A stretch of 44,381 bases of DNA. Source: Pseudoduganella rivuli (GTDB lineage Bacteria > Pseudomonadota > Gammaproteobacteria > Burkholderiales > Burkholderiaceae_D). Below are positions 16,881 to 27,539 of the stretch, in pieces. The position numbers and the translations under genes were made by a program. Location of the stretch: positions 1 to 44,381 of the forward strand of contig NZ_WKJJ01000037.1 in the NCBI RefSeq assembly GCF_009674485.1, read 5' to 3'. Below the pieces are notes generated by a model. The model worked only from the letters and a program-made list of their open reading frames with translations, was not told the DNA's origin and ran no database searches. Each line of letters starts with the position of its first letter. Positions within the stretch are counted from its first letter, which is position 1.

Positions 16881-18605
16881 TTATTGCGCCGAGTCGTTGT
16901 TCAGGGTGGTAAAGCTGTCGTGTTCGGCATCATTCAGCACGGTTTCGAACTGTTTGCGCACGGGTTCGATGCGGCGTTTGTCTTGCGTCTCCAGCACTTG
17001 TTCGAAAGCCAGGATCTGGACACTGAGCCATTCACGCTGAGGCCCCTTGAATTGCTGATACAGGCGCTCGGCACGGGCCAGCAGCGTACGGTGCTCCAGG
17101 CGGTCGCGCGGATGGATTTTCAGCTCCGATAGTTCGATGAAGCGCGCGGCGATTTCCGCTTCGCTCAGCAAGCCCGGGTTGCCTTCAATGACGATGGTAT
17201 GTTTGGCCGATGTCTTGACAACAGTCGCGTCAACTTGCAGCAGGCCATTGATGTCGTAAGTGAAGCGGATGTCGACGCCGCTTTCTTCACGCTCCAATTG
17301 CGGTAGGGTAATTTTCAGGTTGCCCAAGTGGATGTTGTCCTGGCACATGCGTGCCTCGCCCTGGAAAATATTGAGGTCGAGTTTCTTCTGGCGGTCGGTC
17401 ATGGCAAAGTAGCGCTTGACGCGGCTGACCGGTACCGGGGTGTTGCGTTCAATGACGGGATCGAAATGGCCGTGCGAGTACGTGCCATCGCCCAGTTCCA
17501 TGGAAATTGCGATGCCCAGCGAGTAGGGCGCCACGTCGGTCATCACCACTTCATTGAGCGCCGCGTCGCGCATTTTCAATCCGGCCTGGACCGCGGCGCC
17601 AAGCGCCACCACCTCGTCCGGATTGATATCGCAGGCCGGGAATCGTCCAAACATGCGCGCCGCCAGGCGGCGCACCATCGGCATGCGGGTCGCTCCGCCT
17701 GCCAGCACCACGTTATCCAGTTCGGTGGTGCGCAAGTTGGCGTCGCGCAGCGCGCGTTCAACCGGCGCGCGCAGGCGCTGCAGCAAGCCTTCGCATATGC
17801 GCTCCATATCCGCTTCACCGATATCCAGCGTGTATTCATTGCTGCTGTGCGTGACGCGCATGGATGCCGTGGTTGCCTCGCTGAGCGCGCGTTTGGCGGA
17901 TTCCGCTTGCGCATACAGGCGTTGCATGAAATGGTGGTCGTTCTTCAGGGCGGGCGGAATTTTGTTTTGTTCGAAGAAATGGTTCACCAGGCAGCGCATG
18001 AAGTCCTCGCCGCCCAGCATATTGTCGCCGGCCGAAGCACGCACTTCCATCACGCCCTCGAACAGGTCCAGCACGGAGACGTCGAAAGTGCCGCCGCCCA
18101 GATCGAAAACCAGGAAGCGGGTTTCCGCGTCGCGCAGGTGGATGCCGTACGCCAGTGCCGCCGCGGTCGGTTCGTTCAGCAGGCGGTCGACGCGCAAGCC
18201 AGCCAACTGGCCGGCGGCGCGGGTCGCCTTGCGCTGGGCGTCAGAAAAATAGGCGGGTACGGTGATGATTGCCTCGGTAATGGGGATGCCGAGCGCCGCT
18301 TCCGCATCTTCTTTCAGTGCGCGCAGTATCAGCGCGGATAATTCTTCCGGGCGGAATTCCTTGCTACCCAGCCGCAGGGTTTTGTCGCTGCCCATGTAGC
18401 GTTTGAAGACGGCGGCGGTGCGGTCGGGGTGGGTCTGCAGTCGCTCGCGCGCAGCGCGGCCTACGAGAACGCTGCCGTCTTCGTCAATGCTGACGCAAGA
18501 GGGCGTCAATACATCGCCGAGGCTGTTGGGAATAAGCCGGGCGGCGCCATTTTCCCATACCGCAATCAAGCTGTTGGTGGTACCCAGGTCTATTGCGGCA
18601 ATCAT
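16881..18605 (-). CDS. hscC: Hsp70-family chaperone, HscC type
   Basis: A 574-residue Hsp70. The nucleotide-binding domain shows IDLGTTNSLIAVW at residues 5-17, IITVPAYFSDAQRKAT, LLNEPTAAALAYG, VFDLGGGTFDVSVLD and VVLAGGATRMP. The substrate-binding domain follows with SLGIAISMELGDG and ITLPQLEREESGVDIRFTYDINGLLQV. The lid is short and there is no DnaK-type acidic tail, so it fits HscC (about 556 residues) better than DnaK (about 640). The start is the ATG at 18605; the longer open frame upstream is not Hsp70. It is followed by the J-like/TPR gene, and preceded by a FemAB-like gene 61 bases away. It is probably a specialised, not general, chaperone. Confidence 0.88.
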   Translation of the reverse strand: MIAAIDLGTTNSLIAVWENGAARLIPNSLGDVLTPSCVSIDEDGSVLVGRAARERLQTHPDRTAAVFKRYMGSDKTLRLGSKEFRPEELSALILRALKEDAEAALGIPITEAIITVPAYFSDAQRKATRAAGQLAGLRVDRLLNEPTAAALAYGIHLRDAETRFLVFDLGGGTFDVSVLDLFEGVMEVRASAGDNMLGGEDFMRCLVNHFFEQNKIPPALKNDHHFMQRLYAQAESAKRALSEATTASMRVTHSSNEYTLDIGEADMERICEGLLQRLRAPVERALRDANLRTTELDNVVLAGGATRMPMVRRLAARMFGRFPACDINPDEVVALGAAVQAGLKMRDAALNEVVMTDVAPYSLGIAISMELGDGTYSHGHFDPVIERNTPVPVSRVKRYFAMTDRQKKLDLNIFQGEARMCQDNIHLGNLKITLPQLEREESGVDIRFTYDINGLLQVDATVVKTSAKHTIVIEGNPGLLSEAEIAARFIELSELKIHPRDRLEHRTLLARAERLYQQFKGPQREWLSVQILAFEQVLETQDKRRIEPVRKQFETVLNDAEHDSFTTLNNDSAQ

Positions 18606-18666
18606 TGTAGTTCCATTTAGGCAAAACAAGAATCTTACCAGAAACACAATTCTCTGCCAGTATTCT

Positions 18667-19818
18667 TCAGCGAAACGGATTGCGCTCGTTGAGTTCGCTG
18701 ATGTAATTGTCGATGCCGCCTCGCTCACGCTCCAGGAACCGCTCCACCGCATCGGCAAACGATGGATGCGCCAGCCAGTGCGCCGACCACGTCTGCTGCG
18801 GCAAAAAGCCGCGCGCCATCTTGTGCTCGCCCTGCGCGCCGCCTTCAAACGTGCCGAGTCCCTGCTCGATGCAGAATTCCAGCGGCTGGTAATACGCCAC
18901 TTCGAAATGCAGGCACGGCACATGTTCGATGGCGCCCCAGTAGCGGCCATACAACGTGTCTTTCGTATGCAAGACCAGCGACGATGCGATGGGGCGGCCA
19001 CTACGCTCGGCCACCGTCAGCATGATGTTGCCGGGCATGGCCGCACCGATATCGAGGAAAAACGCAAGGTTCAAATAGGGCGACGAGCGGTGTTCGGCAT
19101 AGGTGGTTTCGTAGCAGCGGTGGAAAAAGCGCCAGTCCGCTTCCGTCATGTCGATGCCGCGAATGCGCCGCAGCGTGACGCCGGCTTCCCGCACCTTGCG
19201 CCGTTCGGCGCGGATGTTCTTGCGCTTCTTGTGCTCCAGGGTGGCCGTGAAGTCGTCGAACGTTGCGTAGCCCTGGTTGATCCAGTGGAATTGCACGCCG
19301 CTGCGCAGCATGAATCCCGCCTCCTGCAACAGCTGTGCCTGCGCTTGTGGCGGATACAGCACGTGGGTGGACGACATGCCTGATGCCTGTTGCTGCTCCA
19401 GCAGGAACGCCACCAGCGCGGCGCGCGCCGCGCCATCGCGCGCCAGCAGGCGGCTGCCGGTGACGGGCGTGAACGGGATCGCCGACAGCAGCTTGGGGTA
19501 ATATTCGATGCCGTTGCGGTGGTACGCCTCGGCCCACGCCCAGTCGAACACGTATTCGCCATACGAATGCGATTTCACGTACAGCGGCATGGCGGCGGCC
19601 AGCGTCGTCCCTTCTTCGCCATCCCACAGCGCCAGGTATTGCGGCTGCCAACCCGTCTCGGCACAGGCGCTGCCGGAAGCATGCAGCGCGTGCAGGAAGG
19701 CGTAGGACAGGAAGGGATTGGTTTCTCCCGACGCGTGCAGCAGCGTGGACCAGGCGGCTTCGCCGGCGTCGGCGAGGGAGGACAGGATGGCGGGGCGGTA
19801 AGTCGTCATGCGGGCCAT
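18667..19818 (-). CDS. GNAT/FemAB-like N-acyltransferase (DUF482 family)
   Basis: A 383-residue cytoplasmic protein of the DUF482/peptidogalycan-type GNAT family. Recognisable stretches are NPFLSYAFLHALHASGSA near the N-terminus, FDWAWAEAYHRNGIEYYPKLLSAIPFTPVTGSRLL, FHWINQGYATFDDFTATLEHKKRKNIRAERRKV, and GRYWGAIEHVPCLHFEVAYYQPLEF with the final EGGAQGEHKMARGFLP. The family's acceptor is not established; the double GNAT fold resembles FemAB enzymes. Two ATG codons (19818 and 19809) are possible starts and neither has a strong ribosome site. It precedes hscC on the same strand but the 61-base gap leaves open whether they share a transcript. Confidence 0.85.
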   Translation of the reverse strand: MARMTTYRPAILSSLADAGEAAWSTLLHASGETNPFLSYAFLHALHASGSACAETGWQPQYLALWDGEEGTTLAAAMPLYVKSHSYGEYVFDWAWAEAYHRNGIEYYPKLLSAIPFTPVTGSRLLARDGAARAALVAFLLEQQQASGMSSTHVLYPPQAQAQLLQEAGFMLRSGVQFHWINQGYATFDDFTATLEHKKRKNIRAERRKVREAGVTLRRIRGIDMTEADWRFFHRCYETTYAEHRSSPYLNLAFFLDIGAAMPGNIMLTVAERSGRPIASSLVLHTKDTLYGRYWGAIEHVPCLHFEVAYYQPLEFCIEQGLGTFEGGAQGEHKMARGFLPQQTWSAHWLAHPSFADAVERFLERERGGIDNYISELNERNPFR

Positions 19819-19889
19819 TCTAGCAACTTTGCCCGGTGATTAAGGCTGAATGCTAAAATCGCCCACACTATCCGCAGAGTTGTTTCCCC

Positions 19890-21947
<2,058 letters not shown>

Positions 21948-21964
21948 CTTACAGGAGATATCTA

Positions 21965-22303
21965 ATGAAACAAATTACCGCAGTCATCAAGCCATTCAAG
22001 CTGGACGAAGTGCGCGAAGCGCTGGCCGAAGTCAACGTCACCGGCCTGACCGTGACGGAAGTGAAAGGCTTTGGCCGCCAGAAGGGCCACACGGAACTGT
22101 ACCGTGGCGCGGAATACGTGGTGGACTTCCTGCCGAAGGTGCGCGTGGAAGTGGTGGTCGATGACAGCGTGGCGGAACAGGTGGTGGACGCCATCATCAA
22201 GGCGGCGCGCACCGGCAAGATCGGCGACGGCAAGATCTTCGTGCAAAACGTCGAGCAGGTGATCCGTATCCGTACCGGCGAAACGGGTCCGGACGCCGTT
22301 TAA
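21965..22303 (+). CDS. glnB: Nitrogen regulatory protein P-II
   Basis: A 112-residue PII signalling protein that senses 2-oxoglutarate, ATP/ADP and, through uridylylation, glutamine. The T-loop is intact: GFGRQKGHTELYRGAEY, with Y51 as the uridylylation site. The B-loop TGKIGDGKIF binds nucleotide, and the C-terminal RIRTGE stretch is conserved. An AGGAG site lies before the ATG. GlnB is favoured over GlnK because no amtB follows and nadE precedes it, as in related betaproteobacteria; sequence alone does not separate the two. It is convergent with the next gene, with six bases between stops. Confidence 0.93.
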   Translation: MKQITAVIKPFKLDEVREALAEVNVTGLTVTEVKGFGRQKGHTELYRGAEYVVDFLPKVRVEVVVDDSVAEQVVDAIIKAARTGKIGDGKIFVQNVEQVIRIRTGETGPDAV

Positions 22304-22309
22304 GTCCAG

Positions 22310-22939
22310 TTAGCGCGGGTGCGTCAGCTTGAGGTCGAACTTCCAGCTGACCAGGCGCATCAGCGTGATCAGCGCCGCGCTGGTCCACAGCGAAAAGTCT
22401 TCCGACGCGCCCGCGTACTGCAGGCCGATGTACACCCAGCAACCGAAGAACGCGCAAATCGCATACGGTTTGCCATCGCGGAACACCATCGGCACTTCGT
22501 TGCAGACGATATCGCGCAGCACGCCGCCGAAGATGCCGGTCACCACGCCCATCATGACGGCAATGAACAGCGGCATGCCCGCCGCCTGCGCCTGCGCCAC
22601 GCTGGCCACGGCAAACAGGCCCAGGCCCACCGCGTCGGCGACGACGATCAGTCGTTCCGACACGATGTGGCGGATTTGCTTGAAGAACGGCGCCGCCAGC
22701 AGCGCCACCACGAACAGCAATATCGTGTATTCCTGGTGCTGAACCCAGAACAGCGGCCGTTTATCGAGCAGGATATCGCGCATGGTGCCGCCGCCGAACG
22801 CGGTGATGAAGGCGACAATGATGACGCCCACGATATCCATGCGCTTGCGGCGCGCTTCCACGAACCCGGAAAATGCCCCCACCAGTATCGCCCCGATTTC
22901 AATGATGGTGACCAGGTTGACGTGGGGGACGATCTTCAT
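22310..22939 (-). CDS. TRIC/UPF0126-family membrane channel
   Basis: A 209-residue integral membrane protein with about seven hydrophobic segments and two internal repeats. Each repeat carries a glycine-rich kink motif: AFGGGTMRDILLDKRPLFWV in the first and GIFGGVLRDIVCNEVPMVF in the second. This is the pattern of the UPF0126/YicG family, whose members form trimeric intracellular cation (TRIC-type) channels; an older name is 'glycine transporter'. The physiological ion in bacteria is not firmly known. It stands alone on the minus strand. Confidence 0.88.
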   Translation of the reverse strand: MKIVPHVNLVTIIEIGAILVGAFSGFVEARRKRMDIVGVIIVAFITAFGGGTMRDILLDKRPLFWVQHQEYTILLFVVALLAAPFFKQIRHIVSERLIVVADAVGLGLFAVASVAQAQAAGMPLFIAVMMGVVTGIFGGVLRDIVCNEVPMVFRDGKPYAICAFFGCWVYIGLQYAGASEDFSLWTSAALITLMRLVSWKFDLKLTHPR

Positions 22940-23074
22940 GTGTGGGTGGCGGTATGCAAGGTTGTATAGACTGACAGGTTAACATGGCCGGACGCGGCCC
23001 GGTAGGTGTGCGTACATTTGACAATACAGGAAATGTTCATCAACATGGGATTTTGATAATTTCCTGATATCAAT

Positions 23075-24688
23075 ATGAAATCCATTGCCGCTGCCGGTTC
23101 ACCTTTGCTTTCCCTGTTGCTTGCCCAGAGTGCGCTGGCCGCGCCGGCGGATGCGCCGATTGCCGCCGTGACTGTCTATCCCGGCAGCGCCACGGTCGAA
23201 CGCGTGGTGCAGGTCAAGCCCGGCATGACGGAAGTGGAAATCGCGGGTTTGCCCGCGAATTTCGACACACGCACTGTGCGCGTGCAGGCATCCAATGGTA
23301 TCCAACTGGGCCGGATCGTCACGCGCGATACCAGCGCCGCCGAAGCGCCGGGCGTGCGCGAAGCGGAACTGGAACAGAAACTGCAGGCCATGCGCGATGC
23401 CCGCGACGTGCTGGAAGTCGAAGCGCAGGCCGCCAATGTGGTGCGCGCCTACCTGGAAAAACTGCCCGCCGCCGGCGAGCGCACGATGGGAACCGATGGC
23501 AAGGCCATTGCCGGCGCCATCGACGCGGTGCGCCACGGGGCGCGCGACACGTTCAGCCAGATCCAGCGCACGCAGGTGCAGGTGCGCGACATGGAGCGCA
23601 AGATCGCCGCGCTGCAAAAGGAACTGGACCGCGTGCGCAGCGGCGCGCGCGATCAGCGCAGCCTGACGATCGCTGTCGCGGCGCGGCAGGGTGGCGCCTT
23701 GCGGGTGGCGTACCAGGTCAACGGAGCGGGATGGAAGCCGGCTTACCGCGCCACCCTGGATACCACGACGTCGCGTATCGAACTGGAGCGGATGGCCGTG
23801 GTATCGCAAAAGACCGGCGAGGATTGGTCCGGCGTGGCGATGAAACTGTCCACCGGGCAGCCAAGGTTGTCGCCGCAGGCGCCGGAACCGCAGCCGCATT
23901 TGCTGGCATACCGGCCGCCTGCGCCGCCGGTTGATCATCGTGCATTGCTGCCGCCGTTGGCTGCACCGGCGCCTGCGCCCGCGCCGATGCCGCAACGCGT
24001 TTCCGTTGCTGGTTCGGCGCTGCGGTCCGCGGACGATATGTACATCCCGCCCATCGTGGAATCGCAAGGCAACTTCGATACCGAATTCGACGTGCCGGGC
24101 AAGGCCGATCTCGCGTCGGATGGCCGCGAAATCTCGCTGCCGCTGTCGCGCCTGACGTTGCCGGTGGCGCAGCGCATCCGCGTGGTGCCGAAAATGAATC
24201 AGGCCGCGTTCCTGATGGCGGAAGCGGAGCGCCCGTCCGGCGTGTGGCTGAGTGGCGACGTGCAACTGTTGCGCGACGGCGCTTATGTCGGTAACACGCA
24301 ATGGAACAGCCGGGCGACGGAAAAACTGCAATGGTCGTTCGGCCGCGATGAACTGGTGCGCGTGACGGTGGACCGCGCCGGCCAGCAGACCGGCAGCGCG
24401 GGCTTCCTGTCGAACAAGGGCGAACGGGACGTGGCCGATGTCTACACCATTGCCAGTCACCATAAAACGCCGGTGGCGCTGGAAGTACTGGAACCGGCTC
24501 CGGTCAGCACATCCGATGAAATCAAGGTGGAAACCGTGTTCGAGCCGCAGCCGGTGGTGAGAGACTGGGAGCGCCGCCAGGGTGTGGCGGCGTGGGAAAA
24601 GACGCTGGCGCCCGGTGAGAGCCTGAAGATCAAGGTGCGCTACAACATCCGCTATCCGAAAGAGGGAACGGTAAGCGGACTGCCCTGA
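23075..24688 (+). CDS. MuiA-like mucoidy inhibitor family protein (DUF4140/DUF4139)
   Basis: A 537-residue exported protein. The first 22 residues form a signal peptide (SPLLSLLLAQSALA-AP). The N-terminal domain begins PIAAVTVYPGSATVERVVQV, the DUF4140 pattern. A coiled-coil stretch follows (about 90-195: EAELEQKLQAMRDARDVLEVEAQ, MERKIAALQKELDRVRSG), and then DUF4139 (VAYQVNGAGWKPAYRATLDTT, QKTGEDWSGVAMKLSTGQP, closing KIKVRYNIRYPKEG). A Pro/Ala-rich linker interrupts the C-terminal domain at about 268-310. The name comes from an effect on mucoid colonies; the molecular role is not known. It is probably periplasmic or surface-exposed, and a monocistronic gene. Confidence 0.85.
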   Translation: MKSIAAAGSPLLSLLLAQSALAAPADAPIAAVTVYPGSATVERVVQVKPGMTEVEIAGLPANFDTRTVRVQASNGIQLGRIVTRDTSAAEAPGVREAELEQKLQAMRDARDVLEVEAQAANVVRAYLEKLPAAGERTMGTDGKAIAGAIDAVRHGARDTFSQIQRTQVQVRDMERKIAALQKELDRVRSGARDQRSLTIAVAARQGGALRVAYQVNGAGWKPAYRATLDTTTSRIELERMAVVSQKTGEDWSGVAMKLSTGQPRLSPQAPEPQPHLLAYRPPAPPVDHRALLPPLAAPAPAPAPMPQRVSVAGSALRSADDMYIPPIVESQGNFDTEFDVPGKADLASDGREISLPLSRLTLPVAQRIRVVPKMNQAAFLMAEAERPSGVWLSGDVQLLRDGAYVGNTQWNSRATEKLQWSFGRDELVRVTVDRAGQQTGSAGFLSNKGERDVADVYTIASHHKTPVALEVLEPAPVSTSDEIKVETVFEPQPVVRDWERRQGVAAWEKTLAPGESLKIKVRYNIRYPKEGTVSGLP

Positions 24689-24721
24689 GCCGCAAGCAGT
24701 GGATGCCAGGCAGCAGGATGG

Positions 24722-26059
24722 CTAGCGCTGGCCGGCTGCCTTGGCGGCCGGCTCGATGTCCGGCGCCACGCCCGGCGCCGCGTCGAGTTTCATGGCGCCG
24801 CTGCCGTCGTTGAGGACCAGGTGCGCGCGCTGGCGGTCGATATCCTTTTCCCAGGCCGCCACCACCACGGTCGCCACGCAGTTGCCCAGCAAATTACCCA
24901 GTGCACGGGCAATGCCGATGAACCAGTCGACCGACAGCACCAGCACCAGTCCCACCACGGGGATGGCGGGAATCGCCGACAGGGTCGCGGCCAGGATCAC
25001 GATGGCCGAACCCGGCACGCCGTGCGCACCCTTGGATGTCACCAGCGCCACGGCCAGGATCGCCAGCAGGTCGGCCGTGGCCAGCGGCGTGTTGGTGGCC
25101 TGCGCGATGAAGACGGCCGCCAGGGTCAGATAAATCGAAAACGCATCGAGGTTGAAGGAATAACCGGTCGGGATCACCAGGCCCACGGTGGAACCCTTGA
25201 TGCCCATGTGCTCCAGCTTGCGCATGATTTGCGGCAGCACGCTGTCGGACGACGCCGTGGCCAGCACCACCAGCAGTTCTTCGCGCAGATAGCGGATCAA
25301 TTTGAAGATATTGAAGCCGGCCAGGCGCAGGATGGCGCCCAGGATGCCGAACACGAACAGGATCACGGCGCCATAAAACAGCGCCACCAGGAATCCCAGC
25401 TGCTTCAGCGAGCCCACGCCATATTTGCCCACCGTGAAGGCGATCGCGCCAAACACGCCCAGCGGCGCCAGCCGGATCAGGAAGCCCATGCATTTGAAGA
25501 AGGCGGCCGACAGGCTGTCGATCATGCCGGCGACCGGCGCGGCTTTTTCACCGATCAGCGACATCGCGCAGCCAAACAGGATGGAAAACAGCAGCACTTG
25601 CAATACGTCGCCCGACGTGAAGGCGCTGACCACGGTGGTGGGAATGATTTTCATGACGAAGTCGGCAAAGCCCTGGGATTTCACCTTGGCGGCATTGTCG
25701 ACGTACGTGCCCAGCGCATTGGCGTCCAGCGCATGCGGGTCGATGTTCATGCCGACGCCGGGCTGGAACACATAGGCCAGCAGCACGCCCAGCGCCAGCG
25801 CCACCGTGGTGACCGCTTCGAAATACACCAGCGCCTTGAAACCGACGCGGCCGACTTTCTTCAATTCGCCGGCGCCATAGATACCGTGCACCACCACGCA
25901 AAACACGATCATCGGGATGATCATCTTGATGAGTTTGATGAAACCGTCCCCCAGGGGCTTGAGGCTGATGCCGAACTGGGGATACAGCACCCCGACCGCA
26001 ATGCCGAGGGCCAGGGCAATCAGGACTTGCCCGAACAGGGATGTATGAAAGCGCCGCAC
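24722..26059 (-). CDS. dctA: C4-dicarboxylate:cation symporter DctA
   Basis: A 445-residue inner-membrane transporter of the glutamate/dicarboxylate symporter fold. Diagnostic parts are SLFGQVLIALALGIAVGVLYPQFG, FIKLIKMIIPMIVFCVVVHGI, the first re-entrant loop VVLATASSDSVLPQIM, TGYSFNLDAFSIYLTLAAVFIAQATN, and the second loop TSKGAHGVPGSAIVILAATL. The start is the GTG at 26059, preceded by a perfect AAGGAG site; the frame extends 20 codons further up but without a ribosome site. DctA imports succinate, fumarate and malate. It is divergent from the M20/MIO-lyase locus, so it may share the operator at 26218, but its role in that pathway is open. Confidence 0.93.
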   Translation of the reverse strand: MRRFHTSLFGQVLIALALGIAVGVLYPQFGISLKPLGDGFIKLIKMIIPMIVFCVVVHGIYGAGELKKVGRVGFKALVYFEAVTTVALALGVLLAYVFQPGVGMNIDPHALDANALGTYVDNAAKVKSQGFADFVMKIIPTTVVSAFTSGDVLQVLLFSILFGCAMSLIGEKAAPVAGMIDSLSAAFFKCMGFLIRLAPLGVFGAIAFTVGKYGVGSLKQLGFLVALFYGAVILFVFGILGAILRLAGFNIFKLIRYLREELLVVLATASSDSVLPQIMRKLEHMGIKGSTVGLVIPTGYSFNLDAFSIYLTLAAVFIAQATNTPLATADLLAILAVALVTSKGAHGVPGSAIVILAATLSAIPAIPVVGLVLVLSVDWFIGIARALGNLLGNCVATVVVAAWEKDIDRQRAHLVLNDGSGAMKLDAAPGVAPDIEPAAKAAGQR

Positions 26060-26216
26060 GTTATGTCTCCTTTTATTGGTCCCACTGAAATGGTGTCGTA
26101 GCGGTTGGTGCCGCGGCACTCCCGGCCAGGCCGTTTGCTGCCATTACATCATTTTTATGCCCCACCTGGAGTGGCCGCTAGCACAACTCAGCTGGTATGA
26201 ATATAGCACACAAAAA

Positions 26217-26227
26217 ATGTATACAAT
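26217..26227. promoter_or_regulatory. Candidate GntR/FCD operator before the M20-lyase genes
   Basis: ATGTATACAAT contains the perfect palindrome TGTATACA (26218-26225), of the form typically bound by FadR/VanR-type (FCD) GntR regulators. It lies 50 bases upstream of the M20 hydrolase start in the region divergent to dctA. Similar TGCATACA sites precede the ABC transporter genes, and the locus encodes one FCD regulator, at 33241-33963. Confidence 0.55.
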
Positions 26228-26276
26228 AATCGAATGCATATGATAAATTGAAAAAATGCACACAGGAGGAGACAAC

Positions 26277-27524
26277 ATGAGTCACAACAGCGACACCAAT
26301 TTCGCCGACACGGGCGAGCGCATCATGGCGTGGGCCGATACGCTGGCGCGCCATACGGAAAGTCCCGGCATGTTGACGCGCACTTACCTGACGCCGGCGC
26401 ACCAGGGCGCCGCGCAGCAGCTGGCTTGCTGGATGGAAGAGGCGGGGATGCAGGTGCGGCGCGACCAGGCCGGTAACGTCATCGGCCGCTACGAGGGACT
26501 GGAACCGGGTGCGCCAGCCCTGATGACGGGATCGCATTTCGACACGGTGCGCAATGGCGGCATGTATGACGGCATGCTGGGTATCCTGCTGCCGATCGCG
26601 TGCGTGCAGCGCTTCCACCGGCAAGGCAAGCGGTTCCCGTTTGCGCTGGAAGTGGTCGGCTTTGCGGAAGAAGAGGGTGTGCGCTTCAAGGCCACGTTGC
26701 TGGGCAGCCGCGCAATTGCCGGCGGCTTCGTGCACGCCGTGCTCGATAACGCCGATGACGACGGCGTCGCCATGCGCACCGCGATGCGCGATGCGGGTTT
26801 CGATCCGGATTGCCTCGGCAGCGCGGCCTACGCGCCGGCCAGCCTGCGCGGCTTTATCGAAGTGCATATCGAACAGGGACCGGTCTTGCTGAACGAGGGC
26901 GTGCCGGTGGGTGTGGTCAGCGCGATTTCCGGCGCGACCCGTTTTGCCGTCGAAGTGCAGGGATTGGCGGGGCATGCCGGCACCGTGCCGATGGCGGGCC
27001 GGCGCGACGCCGCCATGGCGGCTGCGGAAATCGGCTTGTTCATCGAGCAGCGTTGCCAGGATATTGCGGGCCTGGTGGGCACCGTCGGCCAGTTCCAGGT
27101 GCCGCAGGGCGCCGCCAACGTGGTGCCGGGCAAGGCCGTCTTTTCCATTGATATCCGCGCCTGCCGCGATGAAGACCGCGACGGCGCCGTGGCCGACGTG
27201 CTGGAAGCGGTGCGCCGCATCAGCGCGCGGCGCGGCGTCGACGTGGCGGTGCGCCGCACGCACGAAGCGCCAAGTGTGCCGTGCGCGCCGCGCTTGCAGC
27301 AGCAACTGGCGGCGTCGATCGAGCGCCTGGGCTTGCCGTTGCGCTGCCTGCCGTCCGGCGCGGGCCACGATGCGATGGCGCTGGCCGCGATTGCCGATGT
27401 CGCCATGCTGTTCGTCCGCTGTGGCAACGGCGGTATCAGCCACTCACCCGACGAAACCATGACGGCGGCTGATGCCGCCACCGCCGCGCAAGTCTTCAGC
27501 GACTTCGTCGAGCATTTCAATTAA
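26277..27524 (+). CDS. M20-family Zn hydrolase, allantoate/N-carbamoyl-amino-acid amidohydrolase type
   Basis: A 415-residue cytoplasmic metalloamidohydrolase. Metal-binding residues expected for the family are visible: H87 (TGSHFDT), D98 (NGGMYDGM), E132 or E133 (VGFAEEEGVRF), the later H in EVHIEQGPVL, and the last H in GISHSPDE. The dimerisation domain begins at GVVSAISGATRF, with GLAGHAGTVPM. This subfamily includes allantoate amidohydrolase, ureidoglycolate-type enzymes and L-N-carbamoylases, which remove a carbamoyl or ureido group from an alpha-nitrogen; the exact substrate is not readable. The ATG at 26277 has a perfect AGGAGG site and is preferred over an ATG at 26256 that lacks one. 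It is 15 bases before the lyase gene, with which it is almost certainly co-transcribed. Confidence 0.88.
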   Translation: MSHNSDTNFADTGERIMAWADTLARHTESPGMLTRTYLTPAHQGAAQQLACWMEEAGMQVRRDQAGNVIGRYEGLEPGAPALMTGSHFDTVRNGGMYDGMLGILLPIACVQRFHRQGKRFPFALEVVGFAEEEGVRFKATLLGSRAIAGGFVHAVLDNADDDGVAMRTAMRDAGFDPDCLGSAAYAPASLRGFIEVHIEQGPVLLNEGVPVGVVSAISGATRFAVEVQGLAGHAGTVPMAGRRDAAMAAAEIGLFIEQRCQDIAGLVGTVGQFQVPQGAANVVPGKAVFSIDIRACRDEDRDGAVADVLEAVRRISARRGVDVAVRRTHEAPSVPCAPRLQQQLAASIERLGLPLRCLPSGAGHDAMALAAIADVAMLFVRCGNGGISHSPDETMTAADAATAAQVFSDFVEHFN

Positions 27525-27539
27525 CTGGAAAGGAATACC

